Below, piece after piece: positions 1-9,285 of a stretch of DNA of 64,000 nt; position 1 is the stretch's first letter, and every line of letters starts with the position of its first letter. The position numbers were made by a program, and so were the translations under genes. The notes below the pieces were generated by a model that made no database searches, had not been told where the DNA came from, and was given only the letters and a program-made list of their open reading frames with translations. This stretch comes from Dryocosmus kuriphilus (taxonomy: Eukaryota > Arthropoda > Insecta > Hymenoptera > Cynipidae): the NCBI GenBank assembly GCA_038277395.1, contig CM076196.1, positions 79,602,286 to 79,666,285 on the forward strand. The letters are read 5' to 3'.

Positions 1-327
1 TAACATATTCAAAATTTTCTAACTTTCCCTCCTGGTTCTTAAACCACTTAGACACAGTGGTTAAGAAAACTCTTCAAGAAACTACTAAACAAGTCTTTTC
101 TATATTTACATTGTTTAATTCTCCCCTCCCTCCTTTCTTCAATCTAGGGCCTGCCCACCTTTTTTTTTTTTTACAATTTTAGGCCTCATCTGTTGTCAAA
201 AATATTCCTAAAAATTGGAATGAAATATTCTACAGAAACAGGAAAACACTTTCAACATGACTTTAGCTTTAGTTTCAGTTGTTTTGTATAACGCGAAAAG
301 TATGGAAATTGAATAAATGTTGTTAAA
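1..327. other. AT-rich sequence, no gene seen
   Basis: Unique-looking AT-rich DNA with a T run near 160-171. I see no supported coding frame, RNA gene or repeat. Confidence 0.5.
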
Positions 328-535
328 TCCCTTATGAAAAAATATTGTAGGAAGTGAAGTATACATACGTATGATTTTTTCACAAGTATTGGAAAAAGTA
401 TAGGTAAAAGTATACGCACCTATGGTATATAGGCGCGTATACTATTATTTATAAGTAGTATACTTATTCCTATACGTATACTTGTGAAAAAAGCATGCGT
501 ATACCTCATTTCCTACAATACTTTTTCATAAGGGA
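328..535. mobile_element. Palindromic MITE-like element, 208 bp
   Basis: The left arm starts TCCCTTATGAAAAA and is repeated in reverse complement at the right end (TTTTTCATAAGGGA). The match continues inward for about 60 bp, through the shared words TATTGTAGGAA and TTTTTCACAAGTAT. The centre is rich in further TATAC/GTATA palindromes. No coding frame is present. The flanks are AT-rich and no unambiguous target duplication is visible. It is probably a non-autonomous foldback; the family is not identified. Confidence 0.7.
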
Positions 536-1337
536 TAAAAATGGTCTCACGTGAGTACACTCGTAGATGCCGCTTAACTTTAATAAAACTTATTTATTTA
601 TAGGAATATTTAAATTTCGCTTAATGAGGAAAATTATTTTCGTTCAGAAGGATTCCTCAGAATAGGAGACTGTTCCCGTAACTGACAGGGACTTAGTTGG
701 CAGTGGAGCGTATTGGGGCTTCAATGAATCAGAGACAATTTGTTTGCAATAAAAAAAGTAGAGTTATTCTGGGGCATAAAAAAACCTCCACTTGATGAGT
801 GGAGGAAAAAGCCGAAATTTCAGAGCAATCAGAAAACTAAAGAACAAATTACATACCTTGTTTATAATTCCAAGAATATTAGGACAACAAGCCATACAAA
901 CTCACTTCAATCCAATCCAAAGCAAAAATCCACACACTTCACAACTCGAGAATTCTTCACACTCCAAAACGGAACCTCCCGCCACGAAGGATCAATGTGA
1001 ACTGTGGTGAACTGAACTTTGAAAGCAAAATAATAAACATAAAGGTGAAATCAAATTCCTTATTCAATTACAGAGATAAAAGATCGTAGGGAAAAATTCA
1101 ATTCTACTTGCTCGGTATTGACCTTCCAGTTACGCGCAGAGCTAACAGTTTAATAAATTACAGGTGCAGCCCCCTTTCCGAGAATGAACAAATAATACAG
1201 GAAAATAAATGAAATCTAATTCTCCCCTTTCAGATAACGGTAAGAAGCACACGAACAGAGACAATGTTAGGACACTTCGTACAATGGCGCCGAAGTGTGG
1301 TAAGAAAAAAAGTGTGAAAGAAATAGTGCGACGGTAA
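536..1337. other. No recognised gene
   Basis: Mixed-composition sequence with two overlapping short open frames (740-1000 and 792-1010) that show no recognisable motif and are probably chance frames. It could be the 5' part of the decayed element whose zinc knuckle follows, but nothing here proves that. Confidence 0.4.
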
Positions 1338-1472
1338 TGCTTTAGATGTAAAGAGCTTGGGCATTTTGCATCAGATTGCAAAGCGGAGAAGCGTACCCCG
1401 AGCAAAGGGTCTCAAAGAAATCCCGACTCGCTGCTCATCCCCAACAACGAGTTCTCGAAGATGGTGCTCTAA
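1338..1472 (+). pseudogene. CCHC zinc-knuckle fragment
   Basis: One frame reads C-F-R-C-K-E-L-G-H-F-A-S-D-C at about 1338-1379, a perfect C-x2-C-x4-H-x4-C zinc knuckle. Such knuckles are typical of retroelement Gag nucleocapsids and of some nucleic-acid-binding proteins. A stop codon lies immediately upstream (1335-1337), and the frame ends at 1470-1472 after a Ser/Pro/Asn-rich tail. No protease, reverse transcriptase or integrase motif is visible nearby. The fragment is therefore read as a relic of a retroelement or of a CCHC protein; which of the two is not known. Confidence 0.5.
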
Positions 1473-1626
1473 AGACAACTAAATACAAGAAGAGTACAGT
1501 GAGAACTACCGTGGCTAAACCGGTCAAAGAACAATACCGACAAGGGCTGAATACGACGACCAACTGTATGAGCAAACGAATGAAAGAGGCATCTATACTT
1601 TTAGAGTTTGAATTCAAGCATGAAAA

Positions 1627-2064
1627 TTGTGGATTTTTGACGACATCTCTCAAATCCAAAATGAATCGGGAGTTCCACAATTTTTTAGGAAAATATTTAG
1701 AACTTTGAGTACAACAAAGATGAAGAAGATTCAAGAGGGCCATACATTAAATTTCAGCACCGAAAGTCTGCAAATCATTAAAGAATTTATAAGAGTCAGA
1801 ACGAACGCATGAATTCCATGTTCGGATGAGGATGAATGGTGTCCCACTACGAATTTTGGAGAGCTTTTAAACGAGAACCTTAACCTTTTTAACGAAACCA
1901 AAGAGAAAAATGTCAAAGATCCCGTTCCAATCGTAGTGGTACAAAAAGCTGTGGTCGGCATTTGCGTACCGCTGCTCTTAAAACTGAGGGCGCACTCGAA
2001 TTGGGCACACGGCCAACCACCCTCAGAATTTAAGACCCGAATTCGGCACAGAGCTAAGACATAG
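1627..2064 (+). pseudogene. Decayed open frame upstream of Fanzor
   Basis: This frame is open for about 145 codons, broken by one TGA at 1810-1812 and ending at a TAG. The middle is acidic (around E-D-E-W-C-P) and the end is hydrophobic. It points the same way as the Fanzor remnant and lies directly upstream of the inverted-repeat insertion that separates them, so it may be the poorly conserved amino-terminal part of the same gene. I do not recognise it by sequence, and the link is only positional. Confidence 0.3.
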
Positions 2065-2565
2065 GTAGTTTTCGGCTAACACGAATTGGGCACAAGGAAC
2101 CTTCAGGGGGGCGCATATCGTTTGCATCGCTTAGAGGGTCCAATATTTTTTCCAGCTGGAAAAGGGATATGCAAAGGACGGCATTTCTGGGAAGACCGAC
2201 ACAAATGAAAGCCTACAAATCAACAAGAAAAAATAATTTTAAAAAAATTGTATCACAGTAAACATTGAAAAATTACCAGAGGATAAAAGCTACACAATGT
2301 AAGTAAGTTATTAAATCAAAGGGATTTTAGACTGCGCGTCGTTGCATCGTCAATAACGGTTTACAGAATGTTTAGGCAAATTAAAAACACAATGTCTGTT
2401 GAAATAAAAAGGGATAAATAAGTGACAGTGGGAGGAGCAGCTTAAGCAGGGTTAGGCTTCATTGTTCTCTAGTCCTGTGCCCAATTCGTGCTCGAAATTC
2501 AGAGGGCCCTCCGGCTAGCAGGTCAAAGACTGACCTTGTGCCCAATTCGTGTGCACCGAAAACAG
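1990..2565. mobile_element. Small element with four ACGAATTGGGCACA-type repeats
   Basis: The word CGAATTGGGCACA occurs on the plus strand near 1997 and 2083, and on the minus strand near 2475 and 2537, giving two nested inverted pairs. The copy at about 2066-2092 and the one at 2534-2560 match over nearly 30 bp, including TTTTCGG. The roughly 0.4 kb between the pairs has no recognisable gene. The arrangement looks like the subterminal repeats of a short non-autonomous DNA transposon. It interrupts the region upstream of the Fanzor body. The exact ends and the target duplication are not resolved. Confidence 0.55.
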
Positions 2566-3512
2566 AATGAAAGACCTCCGTTCAATGGATTTGGAAAGTT
2601 GATGCACGAGCATCAGAACATCGACTTTAGGAAAATCAAGAGTAGATGGTGGGAGTTTCCTCCATTGTTCAAGACAATGATTGAGCATCTGGAAGATAAG
2701 GATGTGAAGGGAATCAATTTATGCCCCATCCGCAGAAACATCAGGACACACATTGCCTTTGGGACAAGATGCACCCAAGAGTTACAAAATGCTTACGACA
2801 ATACTAGGCATAAAGATGAACGCGCAGAATGCCACAGACATGGAACAAGTTTTTGGTCTAAAGCAAGAGCTGTCCCGCAACTCGTACGGTTTGACGGCTC
2901 TAATGTCCAAGGAAAAACAAACTGAGCCTCTAGAATCAATTGTTTTGCAATCTAAATAAAAAAATTTTGACATTGTCGTGCCGCTCGAGCCGCAGCTGAA
3001 CAAGGTCGAACAAGTATGTGACATGGACTTCAAGACTGGCAAAGTAACTCACCGAATCTTTACTGGAAAAAGATTCCGTCACATGTGCAAACAGCAGAGG
3101 CTGCTAAAGAAATTGAACCGGTTGTATGCCAAACAAAACACGGAGTGTGCCGAATTACTGGCAAAAGGTGCTGAGTTCCGGGGACTGAATCTGCACATGG
3201 AAAAGGACGATAGTAAAGTTGCGAGGTATCGCCTGTCCTGTTTGAAGAAGAAGCACGACGCCAGTAAAGCTATCTTGAGAGTACGACACAGTCTGAAGTT
3301 GCATACAGTCAGCGTACGCTACTTTAGTGAATACAGTTATAGATTTCTGGCGGAAGCAGCACTAGCTTCCAAAGGGCGGATAAAGATCCTTGAAATCAAC
3401 AAATACCTCTCGATGAAGCTCTGCATGAAGTACAGCACAAGATGCGATGAGTCGCGAACCAAGAAAAGAACAGTTCTCTGCGCCAACTGCAAGGAACGAA
3501 GGGATCGAGATA
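2557..3512 (+). pseudogene. Fanzor (eukaryotic TnpB-like) nuclease, 5' and central part, broken
   Basis: Fanzors are RNA-guided RuvC-type nucleases related to TnpB and carried by eukaryotic mobile elements. The upstream piece (about 2557-2745) carries a W-W-E-F-P-P segment followed by a C-P-I-R-R-N-I-R-T-H-I segment, like the family's LPLRRSFVPRHI-type region. The frame then shifts by one near 2735-2753 and meets a TAA at 2957-2959. After it, E-P-Q-L-N-K-V with D-F-K-T-G-K-V sits where RuvC-I normally has D-P-G, so the first catalytic Asp is Glu here. The C-terminal zinc ribbon is clear: L-C-M-K-Y-S-T-R-C, then C-A-N-C-K-E-R-R-D-R-D. I see no clear RuvC-II segment, so an internal deletion is likely. 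The frame runs into a transposon after 3512, giving a false stop at 3515-3517. The identification rests on motif order and spacing; it is a dead copy. Confidence 0.78.
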
Positions 3513-4028
3513 GGTGACACCGGGGCGAGATGAACGTACGGGGTCAAATAAGCCACTCAATTTTCTCCGGATTTATGCGCCTTTCATGATCGGTATTTTT
3601 AGGAATCTCAGAAAAAACGATTTTCAAGTTCTCGAAAACAAAACAAAAATTGTTGTATAAATTAGTTAAGAATAAGGCAGTATTGGAATTTTAGGAGCTT
3701 GATTATATTATTTTCCGATATCTTTAAGTAAAAATTAAGTGGTGAAAATGACGAATTATCTTATTTTTGTAAAGTTCCTTGGGAAGATTATTACTAATAC
3801 GCTTTCACACCATAACCAAGTTTTACCGATTAACTCCTAAATATTAATTCTGTTTTATTGAATGTGGACAGACGAGTCACTCCTGTCACCAAAGAAACCT
3901 AACCTGTACGTTTTATGAGCCGACGACTGACTTTGTTGTTTTTGTGATTGTGCAATGTCTTGAAAGGAAACAAAGGTGTACAAAATTAAGTATGGTTCAA
4001 ACGCATGTCCAAAAACTAACAGACAGTC

Positions 4029-4552
4029 ATGATCGCAGAAGAGGTCATGGCTGTTGCAGTGAAATCTGTTTTTAACGAAAAGGAAAGTTGCCGAAAAGCC
4101 GCTGTTAACCACAATGTGCTGCGAGCAACGTTAATGAGAAAAGTGGCCAAGCTTCAAAGTTTGAACGTTAATGATGATAACGAGCAAGAAAAACTTTTTA
4201 AAAATATGTGCACGAAAGGTAAGCGCCAATAGGCAATTTATTAAATGAATAAATATTATGGATGTTGAATAATGCAAGTTCTAACCGTCGCCCTTTCATT
4301 AAGTTTTCTACCTTCATTTATGGAGAAAATCCATAAAATATACATTTTATTGCAGGTTTGGGTGCAAATGCAAGAAAAGATGTAATGCCACAGGACGCTC
4401 GAGCCTTGGCTTTTCAGTTAGCCAAAAGAATAAAGATAAAAAATAATTTCAATGAACAAGAACAAATGGCCGGAAATAACTGGTTTAATTACTTTTTAAA
4501 GAGACATCCAGAACTGTCCCTTCGGAAGCCAGAAACAACATCGGCAAACTAA
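4029..4552 (+). CDS. pogo-like transposase, DNA-binding half only (2 exons)
   Basis: Exon 1 (4029-4218) encodes a psq-type helix-turn-helix: S-C-R-K-A-A-V-N-H-N-V, then L-R-A-T-L-M-R-K-V. A GT donor at 4219-4220 and an AG acceptor at 4354-4355, after a T-rich stretch, define a 137-bp intron. Splicing joins phase 1 to phase 1 and continues in frame. Exon 2 (4356-4552) has the CENP-B/Tigger signature A-G-N-N-W-F-N-Y-F-L-K-R-H-P-E-L-S-L-R-K, then P-E-T-T-S-A. In complete family members this is followed by a DDE nuclease; here a stop comes at once. The spliced product is about 128 residues and lacks the catalytic domain. It could bind DNA but not transpose. Expression is not shown. Confidence 0.75.
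4219..4355 (+). other. Intron of the pogo-like gene
   Basis: The donor reads AAAG|GTAAGC and the acceptor TTTTATTGCAG|GTTTG. The intron is AT-rich and contains in-frame stops (the unspliced frame ends at 4232). Both flanking exons carry recognised halves of one domain architecture, which supports splicing. Confidence 0.7.
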
Positions 4553-5018
4553 CTGTGATTTCCAATAGGCACAAACTGATTATATTTTTTCGAGGTAAAG
4601 ATACCTTTTTTAAGTTGTTACAAGACAGTACAAAACTATTAGTTGAAAATAAGGCTCTATGCGACATTATCATTATAAAATTTAGTTTATAACAGTTAAA
4701 CAAACTACTATTAGAAAATATTCCTTTATGCGATATTAACATTACAAAATGTGATTTAGAATATTTAAACACAGCTTATATTTTCGAGCTTAAGGTAGCA
4801 TTTTAAGTTGTCACAAGACAGTAGAAAATACTGGAACAAACTGTACTTTAAAAAAATAAAATAAAAAATTTACTGAGTATTTTACGCTTTTTAGTCAAAG
4901 CATTGAATAAAATAATTTTATGAACTCTAAATCATGTTTTTTTTTTCTTGTATTATTTTCTGTGGTAGCAATAATCTTTATTTGGAAGACAAAATTAATA
5001 GCATATCTTATAGCCCAA
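4553..5018. other. 3' part of the pogo-like element, no gene
   Basis: AT-rich sequence following the truncated transposase. It contains a loosely repeated motif (TTTTAAGTTGT followed by a CAAGACAGTA-type word at about 4609 and 4803; CAAACTACTATTAG- and TATTAGTTGAAAAT-like blocks near 4636-4710), suggesting degenerate internal duplication. No coding signal was seen. Confidence 0.45.
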
Positions 5019-5762
5019 GAGCTAGCTACATAAAACAGTGATAAAACAGTGTCAATAAGGTACACGACATTTGAGTTCACAAATGTTTGTAAAAACATTA
5101 ACACATCACCAAATGGCTATTCTGCCAGTTTGCATAGGCCGGATATATAAATGGCGGCTGGTTTTCAAGGTCGGAAAAACCTGTCTGAAAAACCGATAAG
5201 GTACACACGCGCGTGAAATTTTTTTGCAGGCATTGTTTAGGTCTTGACTAAGAGCGGTGTAACAGTGGCAGAAAGTTAGCAGGTCGGAAAACCCTCGGCA
5301 GCAGTGATTCAAAGTCACGAAAAATTCCCATGAAAAAAACGATAAGAACTTTTCGATGCATGCGCTATCTATAGAAAGTTCACGTTTTCCAGTAAGAAAT
5401 TTGACTGCGCATTAGCGTAAGAAAAGTTGCTCTCTGACGTCACATTTCTTCAACCTATGAAGATAAGTGACGTCACATACCTCACTAGTGAGAAAAGTGA
5501 CATCAAAGAACATACTATGTATCTGCTACGCTGCGTATGCACGACTACACTGCAGATCTGATTTATGTTAGCATTGCTAAGTTGGCAGCGGTGAAAATTA
5601 CAATTGCAACCATCTGATTGGTCTGATTGCATCACGTGGTCTGAAAGCAGGCTCTTTTGTAATCTTTGATTTTAAACTGTAATATATAATTACATCAAGA
5701 TTTTGAAGCATCTCAAAGTGCCAAAATCATGGCCTTGTGTAAAAAAATATAGTGATGCACAC

Positions 5763-5862
5763 GTGAAAAAGGTACCGCTTTTACGTGAGATCGCTTGTTT
5801 AAACACGAGACGGTAGCGGACGGGCGCCTAGCGATCTCACGTAAAAACGATACCTTTCTCAC
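5763..5862. repeat. Inner hairpin of the foldback
   Basis: GTGAAAAAGGTACCGCTTTT with ACGTGAGATCGCT at 5763-5795 is mirrored by AGCGATCTCACGTAAAAACG with ATACCTTTCTCAC at 5830-5862. The loop is GC-rich and about 34 nt. Confidence 0.75.
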
Positions 5863-5896
5863 TTGTACAACAATACACCATTTCCTTACATTATTT

Positions 5897-6062
5897 GGAC
5901 CTCAAGGAAGAGCGGTGCGATAGTGGCAGAAAAATAGCAGGTCGGAAAACCCTCGTCAGAAGGAACTGAAAGTCAGGAAAAATCCGCTGCAGTCTTCTTC
6001 TGCCGAGGGTTTTCCGACCTGATAATTTTCTGCCACTATCGCACCGCTCTTCGTTGAGGTCC
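5897..6062. repeat. Inverted pair of a ~60-bp motif
   Basis: GGACCTCAAGGAAGAGCGGT... at 5897-5955 is mirrored at 6004-6062. The same motif (GAGCGGTG, AGTGGCAGAAA, GCAGGTCGGAAAACCCTCG) also forms part of both outer arms (about 5252-5304 and 6142-6193), so the foldback holds four copies, two per orientation. Confidence 0.75.
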
Positions 6063-6686
6063 AAAGAATGTACGGAAAAAAGTTTTTCACGTGTACCTTT
6101 TCGGTTTTTACATGTAAATTTTCCGCGACTTTGAATCACTTCTGCCGAGGGTTTTCCGACCTGCTAACTTTCTGCCACTGTTACAACGCTCTTAGTCAAG
6201 GCCCAAACAATGCCTGAAAAAAAAATGTCACGCTCGTACCTTATCGGTTTTTCAGGCAGGTTTCTCCGCCCTCGAAAACCAGCCGCCATTTACATATCCG
6301 GCCTATGCAAACTGTCAGAATAGCCATTTGGTGATGTGTTAACGTTTTTACAACCAATTGTGAACTCAAATGTCGTGTACCTTATCGACACTGTTTTATG
6401 TAGCTAGCTCTCCGACTATTACATATATTGAGCCATACTGGCTCATCTCGCCCCAGTGCGTGGCTCGTCTTGCCCCGAGTCACGGGTCCGGATGAGCCAG
6501 ATACACAATTTTTAGTTTCCACGTTTTAATCGTAATTTACTTTTTCCGCACATTTTATTTTTTATGAAATTAACGCACAAAGGTTCACAGAATATAAATT
6601 CCCGCTTTCATATTGAAAAACTGGTACAGACTGCAAATAATTCACTGAATATATTAATTATCCTCATATCGCCCCGGTCACCTCTA

Positions 6687-6775
6687 TTCAGGGCACAAGA
6701 AACAATCTCCACATTACGATGGCTAGTGCCGGATTGGAAGAAAATAAGTACCCTCGGAAGTACCTACTCCTTTAA
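6687..6775 (+). pseudogene. Fanzor C-terminal end, displaced by the transposon
   Basis: When the pogo-like element and one TA are removed, the frame ending ...R-R-D-R-D at 3511 continues without a break as I-Q-G-T-R-N-N-L-H-I-T-M and then 17 more codons to TAA at 6773-6775. Fanzors typically end with an RD-(I/V)-N-x-x-R-N-(M/I)-L motif at this position, so the fit of both frame and motif is strong support. An N to Q change is present. In this family the guide RNA is usually transcribed from the 3' end of the gene and its flank, so 6687-6900 is where its remnant would be expected. Confidence 0.75.
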
Positions 6776-7180
6776 GGCCAGCAGGGGTAGTAGCATCGGA
6801 TTAGTAAAGAAGGACGCGTTCTTCTACACCGTTCTTGCGGAACCGAATCCCAATACCGATTAAAACAACAACAAAACATTTATGAACGGTCGTAATGCTT
6901 TCGCTATTAGTACCTTCATTTTTTTATTAATTCTCTACAAACTTCGCTGCTTAATTCTTAAAAGTAAAAAAAAAAACGCATCAAGAAGTTATTCGGTAGA
7001 ATGTGAAAAAAATGAATGCGGTAGGGCAAAGGAACCAAACGTGGATCCGTGTTTCTCTACGCTGTTGATTTATATATGTACTCGTTTATATATATTTATT
7101 ATTTCTTTAATGGCAAATTAAATGTTTAGTGTAATATGTAATGGACGATTTTCAATAAAAATATAGAAAATATTTCTATA

Positions 7181-7187
<7 letters not shown>
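6776..7187. other. Fanzor 3' flank, no gene recognised
   Basis: The first 90 bases are GC-richer than the surroundings and may hold the old element end or guide-RNA region. The rest is AT-rich. Open frames at 6564-6863 and 6882-7121 have no recognisable domain; the first crosses the transposon boundary and cannot be a real gene. Confidence 0.35.

Positions 7188-7246
<59 letters not shown>
7188..7246. repeat. (AT)n microsatellite
   Basis: Nearly uninterrupted AT dinucleotides over about 58 bases. Confidence 0.95.
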
Positions 7247-7248
<2 letters not shown>

Positions 7249-7546
7249 AATGCTGTTGTTGTTTTAAGGTGGGCGGGAGGTTCCTAAGAACACCTCCTGG
7301 CGCTTAGGCTATAATCCCATTGTGCCACACCCGTGTTTATCTCAAGGCAGTGCATCGATACCTGGCAAACTTTTCTTTTTATAGGGATTTTGATCTCTGC
7401 TTTTTTCGTTGTTTTCAACTTTCTGGTTATAATACCTCTCCGGTGCCAGGCATACCCTATGGCATACCCTAATCAAGCAGCGAACATTGAGCGATAGTCC
7501 CCTCGAAAGGAGCCTGTCTCGGACGGAGATCGCTAACTTTTTTTCG
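7247..7546. other. No gene recognised
   Basis: Medium-GC sequence between a microsatellite and the SINE. It contains a short duplication (GGCATACCCTA twice near 7448-7472). It is not shared with the second SINE copy, so it is flank rather than SINE. Confidence 0.4.
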
Positions 7547-7775
7547 AGTCTCTCAAAATCGGCTGGTGACACCCAAGCAATTTTCCCCTCGACATGGAGC
7601 CTCTTCCCTGGGAAGTCAACAACCTCTTCTGAGGAGACCTACAGTTTGAGGTGGATTCCGAACCACCAGAACCCCGGTTAAAGTACATAGAAAAATTTTC
7701 ATTGGTACCGGCACAGGGATCGAATCCAGCCCTCCTGGTTGGAAGCCTGACGCGCTATCACCTGAGCCACCGGGG

Positions 7776-7779
<4 letters not shown>
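7547..7779 (-). mobile_element. tRNA-derived SINE, copy 1
   Basis: Read on the minus strand, the head carries a box A-like GGTGGCTCAGGTGATAGCGC, an anticodon-like loop and a box B-like GGATTCGATCC, the internal RNA polymerase III promoter of tRNA-derived SINEs. The body is shared with 52663-52900 over its whole length and then homology stops at both ends. The 5' end abuts an (AT)n tract. The head resembles a tRNA for arginine (UCU) in the second copy, but that assignment is tentative. Confidence 0.75.
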
Positions 7780-7780
<1 letters not shown>

Positions 7781-7844
<64 letters not shown>

Positions 7845-7845
7845 A
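7781..7845. repeat. (TA)n microsatellite
   Basis: Uninterrupted TA dinucleotides over about 55 bases, then a short TATGTATATATA tail, directly next to the SINE head. Confidence 0.95.
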
Positions 7846-8370
7846 TAGCATAATTCTACATAGATCAATTTATAAAAAATAATTTCCACATTTTTACAAA
7901 AAAAGAAACACTGATTTCCATTTCGAACCCCGATCCACACTTGGTCCGCTTGACCTATCTCTTACTGAACGTGAAATGTTCTAATCAAAAATATACGATC
8001 GAGTAATTACTCGGATTCAAACATATGAAGAGATACAAGTTTTCACTGAAAGAGCTTCCACATCTCTGTTTCTTTATGATTCTGTTTTCGAGATGCCTCC
8101 CCAAAATTTTAAGGCTAAAATGAAACAGAAGTGGTTGGGCCTTTATTGTGAAAACCCTATTTTAAAATTTTTATTGTAATTTTCAAATATATTTTCACTA
8201 GATCCAATGAAAACTATGTGTACACGGGAGACATCCTCAAAAGTTAATCAGAAAGAAACGCAAGTTACAGTAATATACGTAGTATATTAACTACCAAAAA
8301 AAATAATAGCTATAAGTTTCCAGGTGCAAAGCTTATATATAATCTATTGATAACCTATGTGTAAAATAAA
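7846..8370. other. AT-rich, no gene seen
   Basis: No convincing coding frame or repeat was found here. Confidence 0.5.
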
Positions 8371-9285
8371 AAATCTGCCCGCTTAGCGGGCACATTCTCA
8401 TCGCGCGCTCCGCGCGAAGTATAAGCACGCCTAGGGCGCGCGTCTGTTGGCACTCGCGCTTCGCACTCGACATTTGACTCGCGCTTCGCGCTCGGTACGT
8501 TATTTACGGCACTCGCGCTTCGCGCTCGATAGGTTATTTATTTACGTCGCGCTACGCTCTCGGTGTTTATGGATCGTATAAACATTTAAATTAAAAATTA
8601 CAAAAGAAATTATTTTACTTAAGGCTCTATCGCCCTTAAGGAATACATTCTCATCATGACACTCGCGCTTCGCGCTCGATAATTACATTTTTTTTTAACA
8701 CATTGTAGATTGGTAAAGTTTTTTTGTGATTTTCCAAACTTTCACAATGCAGGATTTCGATTCATAAAAGTAAAACGATGAGTCTTATTAATAAATTTTG
8801 TAGCTCTTTCCAAGGTGAACAATTCTGCTTGTTAATATTTTCTCATATCTTGCATAGTTTTGCTGAAAAGTGGTTTTCTTTATATTTCATATTTCACGAA
8901 TAACTCAAAAACTACGCGTCTGTTCAAAAAAATGAAAGGGAGCAAATTTTTAGATCTTTTTGAGGTGAACAACTTTGTTTATTATAATTTTTTTCGTATC
9001 TTGCATAGTTTGACGGGAAATTTGAATTTTTTATTCTTAATCACGTTTTCTCGATTAAAACAAAAAACATGCATTTGATCAAAAAATGGTTATTACAAAA
9101 TTTGTAGATCTTTTTGAGTTCAACAACTTTCTTTATTATCATTTTTTCGTCTCTTGAATATTTTGTCAAGAAGCCACAGTTTTTGATTTTTAATAACGTT
9201 TTCTCGATTAAAACAAAAACCGTGCATTTTATCAAAAAATGGTTAAAACAAAATTTGTAGATTTTTTTGAGATGAACCGCTGGTT
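8371..9285 (+). repeat. Family F repeat, copy 1 (head plus units)
   Basis: The GC-rich head (8371-8690) begins TCTGCCCGCTTAGCGGGCAC and contains many CGCGCTTCGCGCTCGATA-type palindromic words. AT-rich internal sequence follows, with about three copies of a ~153-bp unit (words TTTGTAGATCTTTTTGAG, TATCTTGCATAGTTTG, ATTAAAACAAAAACCGTGCA). The GTC module found at the end of longer copies is missing. It is interpreted as a truncated non-autonomous element; the coding capacity of the units is doubtful. Confidence 0.8.

Larger units (their letters stand above)
5019..6410. mobile_element. 1.4 kb foldback element nested in the pogo-like element
   Basis: The arms of about 325 bp (5019-5345 and 6085-6410) are inverted copies. 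They start GAGCTAGCTACATAAAACAG and share blocks such as CACATCACCAAATGGCTATT and GGTCGGAAAACCCTCG. The left arm has an 11-bp internal duplication (AAAACAGTGAT). Inside are two more hairpins (5763-5862 and 5897-6062). No coding frame is recognisable. It lies wholly within the pogo-like element, so it arrived later than that insertion or travelled inside it. Confidence 0.8.
3513..6684 (+). mobile_element. pogo/Tigger-like DNA transposon inserted in Fanzor
   Basis: The left end begins GGTGACACCGGGGCGAGATG. The right end, read in reverse complement, has AGGTGACCGGGGCGATATGA (6665-6683). TA lies on both sides (3511-3512 and 6685-6686), as expected for the Tc1/mariner/pogo superfamily. Related GGGGC(G/A)AGA(T/C)GA words also recur near 6440-6483 as subterminal repeats. 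Deleting the element plus one TA restores the Fanzor frame exactly. It carries a two-exon psq/CENP-B HTH gene (4029-4552) and a nested foldback (5019-6410). Without the foldback it is about 1.8 kb, too short for a full DDE transposase, so it is non-autonomous. Confidence 0.8.

Noticed and set aside
740..1010. Two overlapping open frames of 72-86 codons
   Set aside because: No domain, no splice or promoter support, overlapping in two frames; likely chance.
6564..6863. 99-codon open frame
   Set aside because: It crosses the pogo-like element boundary at 6684, and the true Fanzor frame there is a different one.
7651..7940. Tyr/Ile-repeat open frames on both strands
   Set aside because: They are translations of the (TA)n microsatellite.
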